DNA of 37,157 nt from Micrococcaceae bacterium (GCA_025465475.1 JAODMR010000026.1:1-37157); one strand, 5' to 3'; positions 18,895 through 27,471 are shown, counted from the first letter of the stretch. The notes: generated by a model from the letters alone, not told the origin. A program made the numbers and translations.

Positions 18895-20379
18895 ATGACT
18901 CCACTTCACCCTGACGCGCCGGCCCTTTCCGCTCCTGTGCACCCGGCCAGGCACCGCAGGACCAAAACCTTCGTCCGGCGCGTGATGTCAGCGCTTTTGG
19001 CCGCTGTCCTCGTCGCGGCAACTCTTGCCGGAATACTTGTCACCGGCGCGGCGGCGGTCGGGCGGGACAATGGACTGGGCAGCCGGCCCGCCCTACCCCA
19101 AGGGATCCTGGCCAGCGGACTCCCGGCGGCTGCCGCGACGGGAACCATCCGCGTCGCGGTCGTGCTGGGCAGCAGCGGAACCGAAGCGGCTGACGTGCTC
19201 GCCCCCTATGACGTCTTCGCCCGATCGCCGAGGTTCACGGTCACCACCGTCGCGGCAGACAGGTCACCCGTTCAACTCGTGGGTGCTCCCGCCGTCGTAC
19301 CGTCGACGACTTTCGCCGACATCGATGCCGGCCTGGCGCCGGCTCCTGACGTACTGGTGGTACCAGCAGTGGAGGACCCGAACGGGAACAGTGAGGCTGC
19401 GACCCGGTCATGGATTCTCCGCCAATCGGGCCATGGCATCCGCGTCCTGGGGGTCTGCGCCGGCTCCATGCTGCTCGCCCAGGCCGGCGTCCTTGACGGG
19501 CATCGGGCGACATCCCACTGGTCCCGCCTTGATTCGCTGCGCAAGAGCCGGCCCGCCGTGCAGTGGGTCTCCGGTCAGCGCTTTGTCCAGGATGGGCTGA
19601 TCATCACGACGGCGGGTGTCACCTCTGGTGTCCCCGGCGCACTGCACCTGATGCAGGAGCTGGTCGGAGACTCTGAAGCTGCGCGGGTGGGCGCCGAAGT
19701 TGGATACCCGGGCTGGTCAACGTCCACGGGAACGGAAATCCCCGGACGATCCTTCGGCTTTGAGGACGCCACCGTGGCCCTCAACGCGGCCCTCCCGTGG
19801 TTCCGGCCAACGGTCGGGATCGGCCTGACGGACGGCATCAGCGAACTCGACGTTGCGGCAACGTTCGACGTGTACACCGTCTCGGGCGCTGCCCGCACCG
19901 TCGCCCTGGCCGCAGGCGGGTCCATAACTACCAAGCACGGCCTTGTCCTGCTCACGAATCCCCTCCCGGGCACCGGCCACGGCTTGGACCGGATGATCCT
20001 GCCGGGGTCCGCTGCCTACGACGCCCGCCTGGCCTCCTGGGCGGAAAACCTCTCCATTGACACCACACTATTGAGTCCGCCCTTGCTGCCGCGGAACCCG
20101 TTTGACGCCGTCCTCGAAGACTTGTCCCTGCACGCCGGAACCCCCACCGCGCTCACTACGGCGAAGTTCATCGATTACCCCACGGCGCAACTGCACCTCA
20201 GCGCCGCGGGTTCCGATACCCGCTCCACCTGGTTGCTCATCCTTGCGGGCGCGCTTGCTGTATTCGCCGGCTTCCTTCCCTCCCTCCTGCGGCGCATCCC
20301 GGTCCTGGCGCACCGGAAAACCTCGCGCCGGAATACATCAACCAGGCCGATACAGACCGGCCGAAAGGACCTGTCATGA
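18895..20379 (+). CDS. Exported membrane protein with two DJ-1/PfpI-like domains
   Basis: The 494-aa protein has a positively charged N-terminus and a signal-anchor helix (about 31-52). An extracytoplasmic DJ-1/PfpI domain follows (about 83-262), with Cys188 in VLGVCAGSMLLAQAGVLDG followed by RATSHW. A second, degenerate copy (about 303-430: VGIGLTDGISELDVAATFDVY) lacks an obvious nucleophile. A C-terminal helix (about 444-463) ends in a basic tail. The first domain is the same type as the sensor domain of the divergent GlxA regulator. Function is unknown: it could be a sensor, an amidase-like enzyme or a membrane scaffold. The last 4 nt overlap the downstream hydrolase (ATGA). An ATG at 18985 is an alternative start. 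Confidence 0.82.
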   Translation: MTPLHPDAPALSAPVHPARHRRTKTFVRRVMSALLAAVLVAATLAGILVTGAAAVGRDNGLGSRPALPQGILASGLPAAAATGTIRVAVVLGSSGTEAADVLAPYDVFARSPRFTVTTVAADRSPVQLVGAPAVVPSTTFADIDAGLAPAPDVLVVPAVEDPNGNSEAATRSWILRQSGHGIRVLGVCAGSMLLAQAGVLDGHRATSHWSRLDSLRKSRPAVQWVSGQRFVQDGLIITTAGVTSGVPGALHLMQELVGDSEAARVGAEVGYPGWSTSTGTEIPGRSFGFEDATVALNAALPWFRPTVGIGLTDGISELDVAATFDVYTVSGAARTVALAAGGSITTKHGLVLLTNPLPGTGHGLDRMILPGSAAYDARLASWAENLSIDTTLLSPPLLPRNPFDAVLEDLSLHAGTPTALTTAKFIDYPTAQLHLSAAGSDTRSTWLLILAGALAVFAGFLPSLLRRIPVLAHRKTSRRNTSTRPIQTGRKDLS

Positions 20380-21380
20380 CAATCAGCGCTCCAGCTCCGA
20401 GCAGGACACCCGGACGCCGGCTCCGCACTCTTGGTGTTGTTACCGCCGTCGCGGCCAGCCTTCTCCTCGCCTCCACGATTGCCAACCTCGCCGTGGCGCA
20501 GGTCGAACGGTCTGCAACGGCCCCTTACGGGCAAAGAGTGCAGACCAGCCACGGTGCCCTCAACGTCGTCCGGACACCCGGCAACGGCAACTCAGAACAA
20601 TCCATCGTGCTCCTCGGTGGCCTGGCCACACCGGCACCGGCACTCGACTACGCCCCGCTCATCCGGGAACTGCGGAACTACGACGTCGTCGTCGTGGAGG
20701 GCTTCGGTTACGGGTACAGCGACCAACCGGCGGTGGAGCGCACCGTCGAGAACATCACCGACGAACTGCACCAGGTGTTGACGGCACTGAACATTCCCAG
20801 GCCCTACGTGCTGGCGGGCCATTCCATCGCCGGTTTCTACACGCTCGCCTACGCCAACCGGTACCGGGATGACGTGTCTGCCGTCATTGGCATCGACCCC
20901 ACCCTGGCTGTTACGCATTCCATCCCGGCAGAGCAAAACACCGAGTCCGGCATGGGGATCAACTGGTGGCAGCTGGCCTCCGCGACTGGCCTGCTCCGCT
21001 GGGCAACCATGCTCGCACCCGGCCTGGTGGAACCCGACGGAAACGCCTACACCCCCAGCGAACGGGACCAGATGCTGTCTCTGTTCAACCGCAATTTCGG
21101 CAACTCCCCTGTCCTGGATGAAACCAACCGAATCGAGGAAAACGCCCGCAAGGTGCAGAGGCTGCACTACCCGGATGACCTGCCCGTACTGACCTTCCTG
21201 GCCAGCGGCGAGGAGTCCTCTGCGGACCCTGAACGATACGAGAGCCAGCAGCGAAACGTCCGGCAACACAAGGTGGTGGTACTCCCCGGCGCGCATTATC
21301 TGCACTGGACCCAGGCGCCGGCCATGGCGGCAGAAATCCAGGCCTTCCTGGGCGCTACCTCCACCCTTGGGAAGAACTAA
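20376..21380 (+). CDS. Signal-anchored alpha/beta hydrolase
   Basis: The 334-aa protein has an N-terminal signal-anchor (about 18-42) and an alpha/beta hydrolase fold facing outside. The nucleophile is S150 in LAGHSIAGF, the general base is probably H307 (LPGAHYLHW), and the strand with VVVVEGFGYGYSDQP is typical. The substrate is unknown. The overlap of 4 nt with the DJ-1/PfpI gene indicates one translationally coupled operon. The physical association of an exported hydrolase with an exported DJ-1-type protein and a DJ-1-type regulator suggests a shared small-molecule or envelope stress task, but this is only inferred from position. Confidence 0.85.
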   Translation: MTISAPAPSRTPGRRLRTLGVVTAVAASLLLASTIANLAVAQVERSATAPYGQRVQTSHGALNVVRTPGNGNSEQSIVLLGGLATPAPALDYAPLIRELRNYDVVVVEGFGYGYSDQPAVERTVENITDELHQVLTALNIPRPYVLAGHSIAGFYTLAYANRYRDDVSAVIGIDPTLAVTHSIPAEQNTESGMGINWWQLASATGLLRWATMLAPGLVEPDGNAYTPSERDQMLSLFNRNFGNSPVLDETNRIEENARKVQRLHYPDDLPVLTFLASGEESSADPERYESQQRNVRQHKVVVLPGAHYLHWTQAPAMAAEIQAFLGATSTLGKN

Positions 21381-21429
21381 CTGACCGATTGGTGGCGCCC
21401 GGAATCTGGTTGGGACCTCTGATCGTTGC

Positions 21430-21435
21430 TAGCGT
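21430..21435 (+). promoter_or_regulatory. TAGCGT -10 box of the LigD-type gene
   Basis: TAGCGT-GGCGCC-ATG places a TANNNT box 6 nt before the ATG at 21442, so the transcript is probably leaderless. TGGTTG at 21407-21412, 17 nt upstream, is a weak -35 candidate. Confidence 0.5.
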
Positions 21436-21441
21436 GGCGCC

Positions 21442-22686
21442 ATGAGCCCGTCCAAGACCCCGGCAGAAGTCCTCAACGTCGACGGCACCGAGGTACGCAT
21501 CTCGAGTCCGGACAAGGTCGTGTTCCCCGAACCCGGGCTGACAAAGCTCGACCTGGTGCACTACTACCTCGCCGTCGCGGAGGGTGCCCTGCGCGGGGCA
21601 GCGGATCGGCCGATGGTACTCAAACGCTTTCCAAAAGGCATAGACGCCGAGCCGTTCTTCCAAAAGCGGGTGCCCGAAAACCATCCCGATTTCATTGCCA
21701 CGACAACGCTGCGCTATGCGTCCGGGACGTCGGCCGAGGAGGCCGTTATCTCCAACGCCGCCGGTTTGGCGTGGGTCATAAACCTCGGCTGCCTGGATCT
21801 TAATCCGCACCCGGTCCGTGCGGGGGACCTTGAGCACCCGGACGAGCTTCGGGTTGACCTTGATCCGATGCCGGGGGTCGACTGGTCGCAGATCGTCGAC
21901 GTCGCCTATGTTGTGCGGGAGGTGCTCGACGACGTCGGGCTGGTGGGATGGCCGAAGACCAGCGGATCCCGGGGACTCCACATCCTGGTCCGCATCGCAC
22001 CCCGGTGGTCGTACCGGGATGTGCGGCTGGCGGCCGAAACTCTGGCCCGCGAGGTCGAAAACCGCGCACCGGGCCTTGCCACCGCCAGGTGGTGGAAGGA
22101 GGAACGCGGCGAGAGCGTGTTCGTCGACTTCAACCAGAACGCCAAGGACCGCACCGTGGCATCCGCGTACTCCATCCGGTCCCTGCCCGACGCCAGGGTT
22201 TCGACCCCGCTCAGCTGGGGCGAGGTCCGCTCCGCCCGCCCGGAACAATTCACGGTGCTCACCGTGCCTCGGCGTTTTGCAGAAGGAGGCGACCCCCACG
22301 CGGGGATCGACGACGCGGTCGGGTCGCTTGATGGGCTCCTCGCGTTGGCTGCGGAGCTGGGCCCTGCCGATAAGCCGCCACGCGGCGCTGCTGGATCCGG
22401 TCGCCGCCAGTCGGTGATGCCCCTCATTGAGGTGGCCCGCACCAAAACCAAGCCCGAAGCACTTGCGGCACTCGACGCGTGGAAAACCCGGCACGCCGGC
22501 GTCGTTCCGGCCCTGCACCCCGCCGACATCATGGTCGACGGCATGCGCGGATCAAGTTCTCTCTGGTACCGGGTGCGGGTGAACCTGCAGCACGTCCCGG
22601 AGGATGAGCGACCGCCCCAGCAGGACCTGATCGCCGACTATGACCCCTGGGCGGGCAAGCAGTGGCCGGGGCGCCAGGGGAACTAA
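21442..22686 (+). CDS. Stand-alone LigD-type polymerase/primase domain protein
   Basis: The 414-aa protein is the archaeo-eukaryotic-primase polymerase domain (PolDom) of bacterial NHEJ, which adds nucleotides at double-strand break ends. The metal-binding aspartates D139 and D141 (LRVDLDPMPG) and D229 (VFVDFNQNAKDRTVASAYS) fit the spacing of the mycobacterial LigD PolDom. SGSRGLHILVRI is the next core motif. There is no ligase or phosphoesterase domain, so it resembles mycobacterial stand-alone PolD proteins. No Ku gene lies in the window. The tail after about residue 300 carries an Ala/Gly/Arg linker and a conserved-looking ALHPADIMVDGMRGSSSLWYRVRVNL segment. The start is ATG 21442. Confidence 0.9.
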   Translation: MSPSKTPAEVLNVDGTEVRISSPDKVVFPEPGLTKLDLVHYYLAVAEGALRGAADRPMVLKRFPKGIDAEPFFQKRVPENHPDFIATTTLRYASGTSAEEAVISNAAGLAWVINLGCLDLNPHPVRAGDLEHPDELRVDLDPMPGVDWSQIVDVAYVVREVLDDVGLVGWPKTSGSRGLHILVRIAPRWSYRDVRLAAETLAREVENRAPGLATARWWKEERGESVFVDFNQNAKDRTVASAYSIRSLPDARVSTPLSWGEVRSARPEQFTVLTVPRRFAEGGDPHAGIDDAVGSLDGLLALAAELGPADKPPRGAAGSGRRQSVMPLIEVARTKTKPEALAALDAWKTRHAGVVPALHPADIMVDGMRGSSSLWYRVRVNLQHVPEDERPPQQDLIADYDPWAGKQWPGRQGN

Positions 22687-22822
22687 CACCCGGAGATCCG
22701 GTACTAACGGATGACACCAGTTGGACACCAACGCTGCGCAATTGCGTGGACCCCGGCCAGGCGGCTCCGGCCCTGGTCGGCAAGCACGCCGGAGCCGGAC
22801 AGGTCTGACAAGCGCCGCGCCC

Positions 22823-22846
22823 GCTCCTTCCATTGAGGGAAGGAGC
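22823..22846 (+). terminator. Hairpin between the LigD-type and DHFR-family genes
   Basis: GCTCCTTCC (22823-22831) and GGAAGGAGC (22838-22846) form a perfect 9-bp stem with a 6-nt loop, 137 nt after the upstream stop and 48 nt before the next start. It probably terminates the upstream transcript; the GGAAGGAG arm might instead mask a ribosome site. Confidence 0.5.
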
Positions 22847-22893
22847 TGGACGGGCAGCCGGGTGCACCGACCACACGGGAAGGATGGGAGCGA

Positions 22894-23496
22894 ATGGGAA
22901 AAGTCATCGTAATGAATAACGTGACCCTCGATGGTGTCATGCAGGGACCTGGTTCCGCGGACGAGGACACGCGCGGCGGATTTGCACATGGCGGTTGGGC
23001 GGTCCCCCATGCCGACCAGAGCGCGGTTCAGGCAATGGGCGAACGAATGGGCCACGCGCACGCCTTTCTCTTCGGCCGCCGCACCTACGAACAGCTCCTC
23101 TCATCCTGGAACGTCCTGGGCGGACCCTTTCAGACGGCGCTGAACAATACGCCCAAGTACGTCGCTTCCAGCAATCCCGCAGCACAGTTGGAGTGGCCGA
23201 ATTCGACGTTGCTGTCAGGCGACCTTCCGTCCGTCGTGACGGAGCTGAAAGCGGCTTCAGGCCTCAATTTTGTCATCATGGGCAGCGGCGTGCTGACCCG
23301 CTCGCTCATGGCGGCCAACCTGATCGACGAGTACCTGCTGATAATCCACCCCCTGGTGCTGGGCACGGGGCAGCGACTTTTCGCCGACGGCACGCACGCC
23401 ACGCTGCGCTTGGTCCAAGCCAGCACCACGGCCACGGGCACGCTGATAGCCGTGTACCAACCGGACCAACCCAACGAACCGAACCGGGGTCAGTAA
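22894..23496 (+). CDS. Dihydrofolate-reductase-family protein (RibD C-terminal type)
   Basis: The 200-aa protein has the RibD_C/DHFR-like fold: an N-terminal strand with MGKVIVMNNVTLDGVM, the segment AFLFGRRTYEQLLSSW and the nucleotide-binding GLNFVIMGSGVLTRSLMAANLIDEYLLIIHPLVLGTGQRLF. Such stand-alone proteins probably reduce a small molecule with NADPH; few have a known substrate, and they are not the housekeeping FolA. GGGAG stands 5 nt upstream of the ATG at 22894. It converges with the GntR-family gene. A second, divergent member of the family is at 32707-33273. Confidence 0.88.
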   Translation: MGKVIVMNNVTLDGVMQGPGSADEDTRGGFAHGGWAVPHADQSAVQAMGERMGHAHAFLFGRRTYEQLLSSWNVLGGPFQTALNNTPKYVASSNPAAQLEWPNSTLLSGDLPSVVTELKAASGLNFVIMGSGVLTRSLMAANLIDEYLLIIHPLVLGTGQRLFADGTHATLRLVQASTTATGTLIAVYQPDQPNEPNRGQ

Positions 23497-23561
23497 GCCC
23501 ACGCAGCGGTGGTGTCACTTTCCCGCACATCCGCTCCGACAAAGGAAATGAGCGCCCTTGG

Positions 23562-24287
23562 TCACTGGTCGGGCACCCGCCTCTGTAAATGACCAACCGG
23601 ACTAGTATCAGGCAGCGGAAGTTTCTTGAGCCTCTCATAGGCGCCCGCCAGATGCTTACTGACCGCTGCCCGGGCCACATCCGGATTCCTGATGCTCAGG
23701 GCATTCCGCAATTCGAGATGCTCGCTGTGACCAACGTGGACGAAGTCGGGATAGTGCACATTACGGGTATGCAGGAAAAATGAGACCTGGCTCCTCAGGG
23801 AGGACCAGACGCGCTGCACGCGCTGATGTCCCGAAAATTGGTATATGAGGTCGTGAAACCGTAGGTCGAGCCGAACAGCGTCCCGCGGCTCGACGTCCCC
23901 GCTGATCAGCTCCATCTCGCCCAGGACTGCGTCCATGACCGCAAACTCCTCCTCGCCCATGCGGACACAGGCAAGTTGGGCAGCCAATTGCTCGATGGCA
24001 AGCCGAAGCGAGTGAACCTCTTCAACGTCCGCCTGGCTCAGCACTGTCATGAAGGCGCCGCGGTGCGGCCGCAGCACGATATGCCCCTCGGACGCCAACT
24101 GGGTGAAGGCATCGCGTATGGGGCCTCGACTGACGTTGAGCGCCAGAGCCAGGTCCGCTTCCTTCAGGTGCTCTCCCGGCTGAAAGTTTCCGGCCGCAAT
24201 CATGTCGTGCAGTGCCGCTAAAACGGCTTCACCCAGTGTTGTACGGGCTATTTCCTGAGGCGCAAATCCCATCCTGACGCCCGCCAT
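23562..24287 (-). CDS. GntR-family regulator, FCD (FadR) subfamily
   Basis: An N-terminal winged helix (LGEAVLAALHDMIAAGNFQPGEHLKEADLALALNVSRGPIRDAFTQLASEGHIVLRPHRGAF) is followed by an all-helical FCD ligand domain (about 85-225). The FCD domain carries the usual Asp/His metal-site residues (RFHDLIYQFSGH, GHSEHLELRNAL, AVSKHL). It should bind DNA as a dimer and respond to a sugar or organic acid. I place the start at 24287 (241 aa); ATGs at 24323 and 24272 are also in frame. It is divergent from a GH39-ABC transporter locus, and a 24-bp operator-like palindrome covers that promoter, so it is the likely local repressor. Confidence 0.88.
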   Translation of the reverse strand: MAGVRMGFAPQEIARTTLGEAVLAALHDMIAAGNFQPGEHLKEADLALALNVSRGPIRDAFTQLASEGHIVLRPHRGAFMTVLSQADVEEVHSLRLAIEQLAAQLACVRMGEEEFAVMDAVLGEMELISGDVEPRDAVRLDLRFHDLIYQFSGHQRVQRVWSSLRSQVSFFLHTRNVHYPDFVHVGHSEHLELRNALSIRNPDVARAAVSKHLAGAYERLKKLPLPDTSPVGHLQRRVPDQ

Positions 24288-24385
24288 TCTTCGCTTCACG
24301 CCATAGGGGCACAGCCGCCCCATGCATTGGGGAGGCCTCTTCCCAGGAGTTCTCGGGGTTGATAGGGAGAATCGTAGATCAAATA

Positions 24386-24409
24386 TTGTTAATGATCAAT
24401 CATTGACAA
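24386..24409. promoter_or_regulatory. Operator-like palindrome overlapping the GH39 operon -35
   Basis: TTGTTAATGAT (24386-24396) and ATCATTGACAA (24399-24409) are inverted copies matching at 10 of 11 positions around CA. The TTGT/ACAA ends suit a GntR-family operator. The right arm contains TTGACA (24403-24408), a consensus -35, with a weak -10 (GAGACT, 24426-24431) 17 nt later. Repressor binding here would block transcription of the sugar operon. Confidence 0.6.
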
Positions 24410-24510
24410 CCCTTTTCGACAAGACGAGACTCGACGCCAGGTGGCCAACGGTAAAAAGTTCCACCTTCACCGCCGTCAGGCGGAGCAACTCACCCTGAGC
24501 AATTTCAGTG

Positions 24511-24530
24511 GGCGTTCAGTGCTGAACGCC
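24511..24530 (+). promoter_or_regulatory. Perfect 20-bp palindrome in the GH39 leader
   Basis: GGCGTTCAG, TG and CTGAACGCC form a perfect dyad 27 nt before the GTG start at 24558. It may be a second operator or an mRNA hairpin close to the ribosome site. Confidence 0.55.
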
Positions 24531-24557
24531 GCAACCGGAAGGCCGTGACTGTCAACT

Positions 24558-26285
24558 GTGAGCGCTAACATCAATGTGAAGAATCCTGGGTTGGGCGAGG
24601 ACCTAAGCGCGTACCCAAGGTCCGCCCCCAGCGATCCGACTGCACCGCACGTCGAAACCGCGACGGTAACGGTGGACGCCGGCAAGGAACGGGGTGAACT
24701 CACCCCACTGTGGCGAAGCATCGGTTACGACGAAATCAACTGGACGTACACACCAACCGGCAAGCGCCTGCTCAAGACCTTCGCCGAATTCTCCGGCCAC
24801 GCCTATCACGTCCGGCCGCACTACGTTTTCTGCTCCGGCAGTGGCTTCGGCATCCCCCACTGGGGCAACGGCAACGTTTACCACGAGGACGCGCAGGGCC
24901 AGGCCTACTACGACTTCACGATCGTCGACCAGACCTATGACGCCATCGTGAACGCCGGCCACCATGTGCTGGTCGAGCTTGCTTTCACCCCGCGTGACAT
25001 GCTCCCGGATGAAGCCGCGGATCTGGTCGTGGAAAGCAGCCCCACCGTCTACAGCAACTATGAAGCGGGTGCCTGGGCCTACCCGCCCAAAGATTATGAG
25101 AAATGGCGCGGATTGGTGGCCGCGCACGCCAAGCATTGCCTTGAGCGCTATGGTGCGGCCGAGGTGGAAACCTGGCTCTGGGAGCTCTGGAACGAGCCCG
25201 ACATTTTCTACTGGCGGGGAACTCCGCAGCAGTTCTACGACCTTTACACCGTAACGGCCGAAGCGGTCCGCAGCGTGCTGCCGCAAGCCAAGGTGGGCGG
25301 TCCGGCCGTCACCGGTTCCGGGGTGGACTTCCTCAGGGGTTTCCTGGAACACACGGTCGAAGGCAATGTCCCCCTGGACTTCGTCTCGTTCCACACTAAA
25401 GGCTCCGCCTTCACGCCCTGGCGGGTCTACGGGCCCACAGGAGGGCCGGCACCGGAAAAGCAAAACCCGTCATTGAACAAGATGCTGTTCGAGATCCGGC
25501 GCATGTTGCGGGTGATTGGTGAATTTGAGCAGTACCGGTCCCTGCCCGCCATCGTCGACGAATGCGACGCCGGCGTTCCAGCCCACTACAGCGTCTATGA
25601 CAACGCCAACTTCCAGTTCCAGAACACCGAGTACTATCCGACTTTCCAGGTCAAGATGTTCAAGAAGCTCCTCGACCTCAACGAGATTGAGCCGGTTTCA
25701 GTGCAGCACGCCACGTCCTGGAGCTTCTACTTCGAAGGTGAGAGGTACTTCGAAGGAACCCGCTCCTTCCTGACGGCAGGCGGCATCGAGAAGCCCCTCC
25801 TCAATGCCTATCGGATGATGGCGAGGCTCGGAACCCAACGCGTTGAGGCGAGTTCATCCGCAGAGTGGAACATCAACCGCCTCGATGAGGCCAACGGGCG
25901 GAACATGCCCGAAGAAGTTGACTCACTCGCGTCCCGTAACAGCGACGGCACCGTCTCCGTCCTGGTGTGGCGGCACACCGATGACCAATACCAGACAGCT
26001 GACGCTGAAACGCCGGTTGAACTCGCCGTAAAGGGACTGAACTCCGGCGAATACCGGCTCAGCCACTTCAGGATCGACGCCTCACACAGCAACGCCCACA
26101 CCGTGTGGCGGGATCTGGGATCCTCCCAGGACCCCACAGAGGAGGAACTGGCGGCCATCAAGGCACGCCAGGGCCTGGAGGAATTTGAGGAGGCGGTGGA
26201 GATCACCCCGTTGGACGGCACCGTCAACCTGCAGCTGAACCTTCCCCTGCCGTCAGTGTCCCTGTTGGTCCTGGAACCCAAATGA
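24558..26285 (+). CDS. GH39-family glycosidase, beta-xylosidase-like
   Basis: The 575-aa protein has the GH39 (clan A) barrel with the acid/base E213 in LWELWNEPDIFYW and the nucleophile E335 in LPAIVDECDAG. A C-terminal beta domain follows (about 460-575, VSVLVWRHTDDQYQ to VSLLVLEPK). No signal peptide is seen, so it should act in the cytoplasm on imported oligosaccharides, most likely xylosides; another sugar specificity is possible. GTG 24558 is the only sensible start, since stops lie upstream in frame and no internal ATG is close. The GGAAGG upstream is 15 nt away, a weak fit. The gene precedes two sugar permeases and a binding protein. Confidence 0.88.
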   Translation: MSANINVKNPGLGEDLSAYPRSAPSDPTAPHVETATVTVDAGKERGELTPLWRSIGYDEINWTYTPTGKRLLKTFAEFSGHAYHVRPHYVFCSGSGFGIPHWGNGNVYHEDAQGQAYYDFTIVDQTYDAIVNAGHHVLVELAFTPRDMLPDEAADLVVESSPTVYSNYEAGAWAYPPKDYEKWRGLVAAHAKHCLERYGAAEVETWLWELWNEPDIFYWRGTPQQFYDLYTVTAEAVRSVLPQAKVGGPAVTGSGVDFLRGFLEHTVEGNVPLDFVSFHTKGSAFTPWRVYGPTGGPAPEKQNPSLNKMLFEIRRMLRVIGEFEQYRSLPAIVDECDAGVPAHYSVYDNANFQFQNTEYYPTFQVKMFKKLLDLNEIEPVSVQHATSWSFYFEGERYFEGTRSFLTAGGIEKPLLNAYRMMARLGTQRVEASSSAEWNINRLDEANGRNMPEEVDSLASRNSDGTVSVLVWRHTDDQYQTADAETPVELAVKGLNSGEYRLSHFRIDASHSNAHTVWRDLGSSQDPTEEELAAIKARQGLEEFEEAVEITPLDGTVNLQLNLPLPSVSLLVLEPK

Positions 26286-26405
26286 CCATGAAATTGTCAG
26301 CTGCGTCCTGAGGTTTCGACGCCGAGATCGGTGCCCGACGGGTGCCGGTTCCGCTCATCGGGCATGGAATGCCACATGGCCTCGAATCCGCCGCCCTCCC
26401 CTACC

Positions 26406-26438
26406 CGATGTGGCCCCCGTTTCCGGTGGGCCACATCG
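26406..26438 (+). terminator. Strong hairpin between the GH39 gene and the permease genes
   Basis: CGATGTGGCCC (26406-26416) and GGGCCACATCG (26428-26438) form a perfect 11-bp stem with an 11-nt loop, in the 205-bp gap between the glycosidase and the first permease. It may be a partial terminator or a processing/stability element that sets different expression levels for enzyme and transporter. Confidence 0.6.
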
Positions 26439-26490
26439 AACCACTTCCGTCCGATCTTGCTTACGGGCATCAGAGGCACTTGGAGAACAT

Positions 26491-27471
26491 ATGAGCACAA
26501 CCACTGCCAAGGCTGCACTGCAGGGTGCCCGGCAGGATCCGAAAGCGGGGGCTTACCGAGGCCCTACGCGTACGAAGATGGAACGGCGCCGCAATCTATG
26601 GATTTGGCTGTTCCTGCTGCCCACGGTCGTCCTTTACGGCCTCTATTCGATTTATCCCATCATCGCCAGCTACTGGTACTCACTGGTTCAGTGGAACGGC
26701 TTTGAATCCGAGCAAACCTTCGTTGGGATCAGCAATTACGAGGCCGTACTGGCAGATCCGGCCTTTTGGAGTTCGGTGCGGATCACCCTGATCTTCATGT
26801 TGCTCGTCGCACCGGCCCGCATCCTGCTGAGTTTGGTGTTGGCCGTCGTGCTCAACTCCCCCAAACTCCCCTTTTCGAAGCTTTTCCGCACAGTATTTTT
26901 TCTGCCGGTGGTAACAACGACGGCGATCGTCGGCGTCGTCATGCAATTCATTTTCGATCCCAGCAGCGGACCCATCAACGCCGCGCTGCGTGCAGTAGGC
27001 CTGGACGGGGTGAATTTCCTCGGCGACTCAAGCAGCGCATTGTTCACGGTGTCCGCAGTGTATGTCTGGAAATTCTTTGGCATCACCATGATCTATTGGA
27101 TTGCGGCGCTGCAGACAATATCCAGCGACGTCTATGAGGCTGCCAAGATCGACGGTGCCGGAGCCGTCCAAATCTTCCGCTTCATCACCCTGCCGCTGCT
27201 CAAGCCGTTCCTGATCATCATTTCGCTGCTCACCATCGAAGACACCTTTCGAGCCTTCGACCTGATGCTGACCATGACCGGCGGAGGCCCCTTCTTCAGC
27301 ACCGAAATCATCGAGATCTACATCTACCGCTGGGCGTTTGCTGCTTCCATTCCCCAACTGGGGTTCGCCTCTGCCGCAGCGGTGCTCTTCGGATTGTTCG
27401 TCTTCGTCGTCGGGCTCATCCAGCTCTGGGGCGTTTATGCAGCACGACGGATTCAGGCGGAAAACAAATGA
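26491..27471 (+). CDS. Sugar ABC transporter permease (MalF type)
   Basis: The 326-aa membrane protein belongs to the carbohydrate-uptake CUT1 family. It has six predicted helices starting at about 38 (WIWLFLLPTVVLYGLYSIYP) and the EAA loop EAAKIDGAGAVQIFRFITLPLL that contacts the ATPase. GGAG lies 7 nt before the ATG at 26491. It pairs with the next gene, which it overlaps by 4 nt, and imports a sugar delivered by the lipoprotein encoded downstream. By context the substrate is the same as that of the GH39 enzyme. Confidence 0.93.
   Translation: MSTTTAKAALQGARQDPKAGAYRGPTRTKMERRRNLWIWLFLLPTVVLYGLYSIYPIIASYWYSLVQWNGFESEQTFVGISNYEAVLADPAFWSSVRITLIFMLLVAPARILLSLVLAVVLNSPKLPFSKLFRTVFFLPVVTTTAIVGVVMQFIFDPSSGPINAALRAVGLDGVNFLGDSSSALFTVSAVYVWKFFGITMIYWIAALQTISSDVYEAAKIDGAGAVQIFRFITLPLLKPFLIIISLLTIEDTFRAFDLMLTMTGGGPFFSTEIIEIYIYRWAFAASIPQLGFASAAAVLFGLFVFVVGLIQLWGVYAARRIQAENK

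Noticed and set aside
20376-21380. Possible haloalkane dehalogenase or specific lipase
   Set aside because: Only the generic alpha/beta hydrolase triad is visible; no residues justify a specific substrate.
22894-23496. Housekeeping dihydrofolate reductase FolA or RibD
   Set aside because: Only the RibD_C/DHFR-like fold motifs occur; FolA-specific residues and the RibD deaminase domain are absent.
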